Positions 63,017 to 64,000 of a stretch of 64,000 nt of DNA are shown here, in pieces. The translations under genes were made by a program, and so were the position numbers. Under the pieces are notes generated by a model that was not told where the DNA came from, did not search any database, and was given only the letters and a program-made list of their open reading frames with translations. This DNA comes from Zingiber officinale (Eukaryota; Streptophyta; Magnoliopsida; Zingiberales; Zingiberaceae), in the NCBI RefSeq assembly GCF_018446385.1, contig NC_055990.1:25035726-25099725 (forward strand), read 5' to 3'. Positions within the stretch are counted from its first letter, which is position 1. Each line of letters starts with the position of its first letter.

Positions 63017-63380
63017 TCTTGTAGCTCAGCTGGTTTGGGCTGGTTTTGCTTAAAGCCCAGCTCATGGGTTCGAATCCCAGCCGCGCACTTTTATTCCCCT
63101 TTTATTCAAAACACTCTAACTATAGCTTAAATATATTCCACCTCCTATGTAATTAACAAAGCTTTCGTAGACCGGTTGGTTGGCTGCGCTTTGACTAAGT
63201 CAGGGCTCGTGGATTCGAGTCTCGGCTGCCACTATTTTCCTTCCTATTTATTCTTATTCCTAACTACTACTTATATACATATTGCTCCATATATAATTAA
63301 CAAAAATCGTGTAGCTCAGCTGGTTGGGCCGGTTTTGCTTGGGTCAAAGGAGCTGGGTTCGAAACCTAGCTTCTACAACC
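63017..63380 (+). repeat. Three tandem tRNA-like units in the gypsy LTR
   Basis: Units begin near 63020, 63168 and 63309, spaced about 140-150 bp. Units 1 and 3 carry GTAGCTCAGCTGGTT, a perfect A box. Unit 1 carries GGGTTCGAATCCC, a perfect B box with T-arm pairing; unit 3 has GGGTTCGAAACC; unit 2 has GGATTCGAGTCT. Acceptor stems do not pair, so these are not functional tRNA genes. Each unit is followed by a T/C-rich stretch and preceded by ATTAAC or ATTAAG text. They lie 0.2-0.55 kb inside the LTR's U3 end, antisense to the element. Confidence 0.75.
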
Positions 63381-63568
63381 TTTTTATTTTTTTTTTTATT
63401 ATTTTTTTTTAACTTTCTCCTCTCGGTAAAAATACTAAACGGACTCCAAAATTTACATAAAAATACTCTAAAAATTCCTAAAAATCTCTAGAATATTTTT
63501 AAAGTATTTCCAAATATTTTTATGGACTTTTAGAACTTGAAATAGGGAAAATTGGGTCGTTACAATTC

Positions 63569-64000
63569 CCCATACCTTATAAAAAGTTCGTCCTCGAACT
63601 TAGAATAACTCTGGATACTTCTGTCTCATACTGTCCTCCCGCTTCCAAGTGACTTCCTCGTGCTTCTGGTTCTGTTAGATAACCTTCACTAGTGGCACTT
63701 CTTTGTTTCGTCCACTATCTGTGTAGGTCTGCTCTCATAACTAAGATCCTCTTGGATCTGCACTGACTGAGGCTGAATCACTTGGCTCGGGTCATGGAGA
63801 CACTTCTTTAGCATGGAGACATGAAATACATTGTGTATTGCTGACATGTCTTGTGGTAAATCCAGCTTGTAAGCTACTTTCCCAATCCTTTCTATGATTA
63901 GGTAAGGTCCTACATAACGAGGACTTAATTTACTCTTCTTGCCAAATCTCATCACTCCCTTCATAGGAGCGACCTTGAGAAAGATTGAATCCCCTACTTG
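63569..64000 (-). pseudogene. Ty3/gypsy polyprotein C-terminus, partial
   Basis: It is open from the window edge down to 63689: [52 protein letters not shown] and SMLKKCLHD. This is the region after the integrase core that ends the gypsy polyprotein. A frameshift near 63700 and a stop break the last 40 codons ([24 protein letters not shown] are found in the next frame). The rest of pol lies outside the window. Confidence 0.85.

Larger units (their letters stand above)
60343..63564 (-). mobile_element. 3' LTR (3.2 kb) of a Ty3/gypsy element
   Basis: Perfect 10-bp inverted ends TGTAACGACC and GGTCGTTACA. The polypurine-like GGTATGGGGAAT lies just outside the right end on the minus strand, and gypsy pol follows at 63569-64000. 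It is inserted in the LINE; the left-side candidate target base set is TTAAC (60338-60342). The other LTR lies beyond the window. 3222 bp is long for an LTR and is in the range of Tekay/Del-type elements. It holds an A-rich, CATGCT-rich centre and three tRNA-like units. Confidence 0.85.

Noticed and set aside
63017..63380. Functional tRNA genes
   Set aside because: A and B boxes are good, but acceptor stems do not pair and no proper anticodon arm could be drawn; treated as tRNA-like repeats.

Overview
This window is plant nuclear DNA, very rich in retrotransposons. Spliced GT-AG genes, a plant-type LRR receptor kinase, a BURP-domain relic, Ty1/copia and Ty3/gypsy LTR elements, tRNA-derived SINEs and long (TA)n tracts all point to an angiosperm. 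The GC-rich copia LTRs (recurring GGCGCC words) and the AT-rich intergenic DNA fit a large monocot genome, possibly of the ginger order, but that placement is an impression and was not tested.

Only two genes look intact. (1) 4087-7620, minus strand: a two-exon LRR receptor-like kinase of the PEPR type (LRR-XI), about 1028 aa, with an intron in its 5' UTR. (2) 39490-44400, plus strand: the mRNA-export and splicing DECD-box RNA helicase UAP56/SUB2 (plant RH15/RH56 type), with eleven coding exons, 428 aa, a 5'-UTR intron and one GC-AG intron. Gene relics include a scar of a second receptor-kinase copy (9.2-10.1 kb), a BURP-domain pseudogene (10.75-11.42 kb), LRR exon remnants (about 49 kb) and two unrecognised exons (50.3-51.7 kb).

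Layout: 0-3.6 kb holds small DNA transposon relics (one hAT-like with an 8-bp target duplication) and a low-complexity CGAGT-rich array. 3.6-10.1 kb is the receptor-kinase locus and its decayed duplicate. 10.1-12.6 kb carries five (TA)n tracts that bracket the BURP pseudogene and a 646-bp foldback element. 12.8-36.9 kb is a nest of LTR elements. An old copia (gag-IN-RT-RNaseH, plus strand) was split by a 2.7-kb TG..CA element and by a 4.1-kb gag-only non-autonomous copia (minus strand). Upstream of it, one 2.5-kb TG..CA element is split by an inverted copy of its own family. 39-44.4 kb is the helicase gene. 45.8-53.6 kb holds several SINEs with clear target duplications, a decayed PIF/Harbinger element with internal tandem repeats, and an LTR with its primer-binding site. 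54-56.6 kb is two adjacent copia LTR remnants plus a broken gag. 57.2-64 kb is a tandem repeat, a minus-strand LINE, and a gypsy element with a 3.2-kb LTR inserted in the LINE and running off the right edge.

The genes share no pathway. The window mainly records nested insertion, gene duplication and gene loss around two conserved genes. The features most worth a second look are three tandem tRNA-like units (perfect or near-perfect pol III A and B boxes) inside the gypsy LTR, the precise loss of coding sequence from the duplicated receptor-kinase copy, the foldback element sitting between TA microsatellites, and the self-nested large LTR family.
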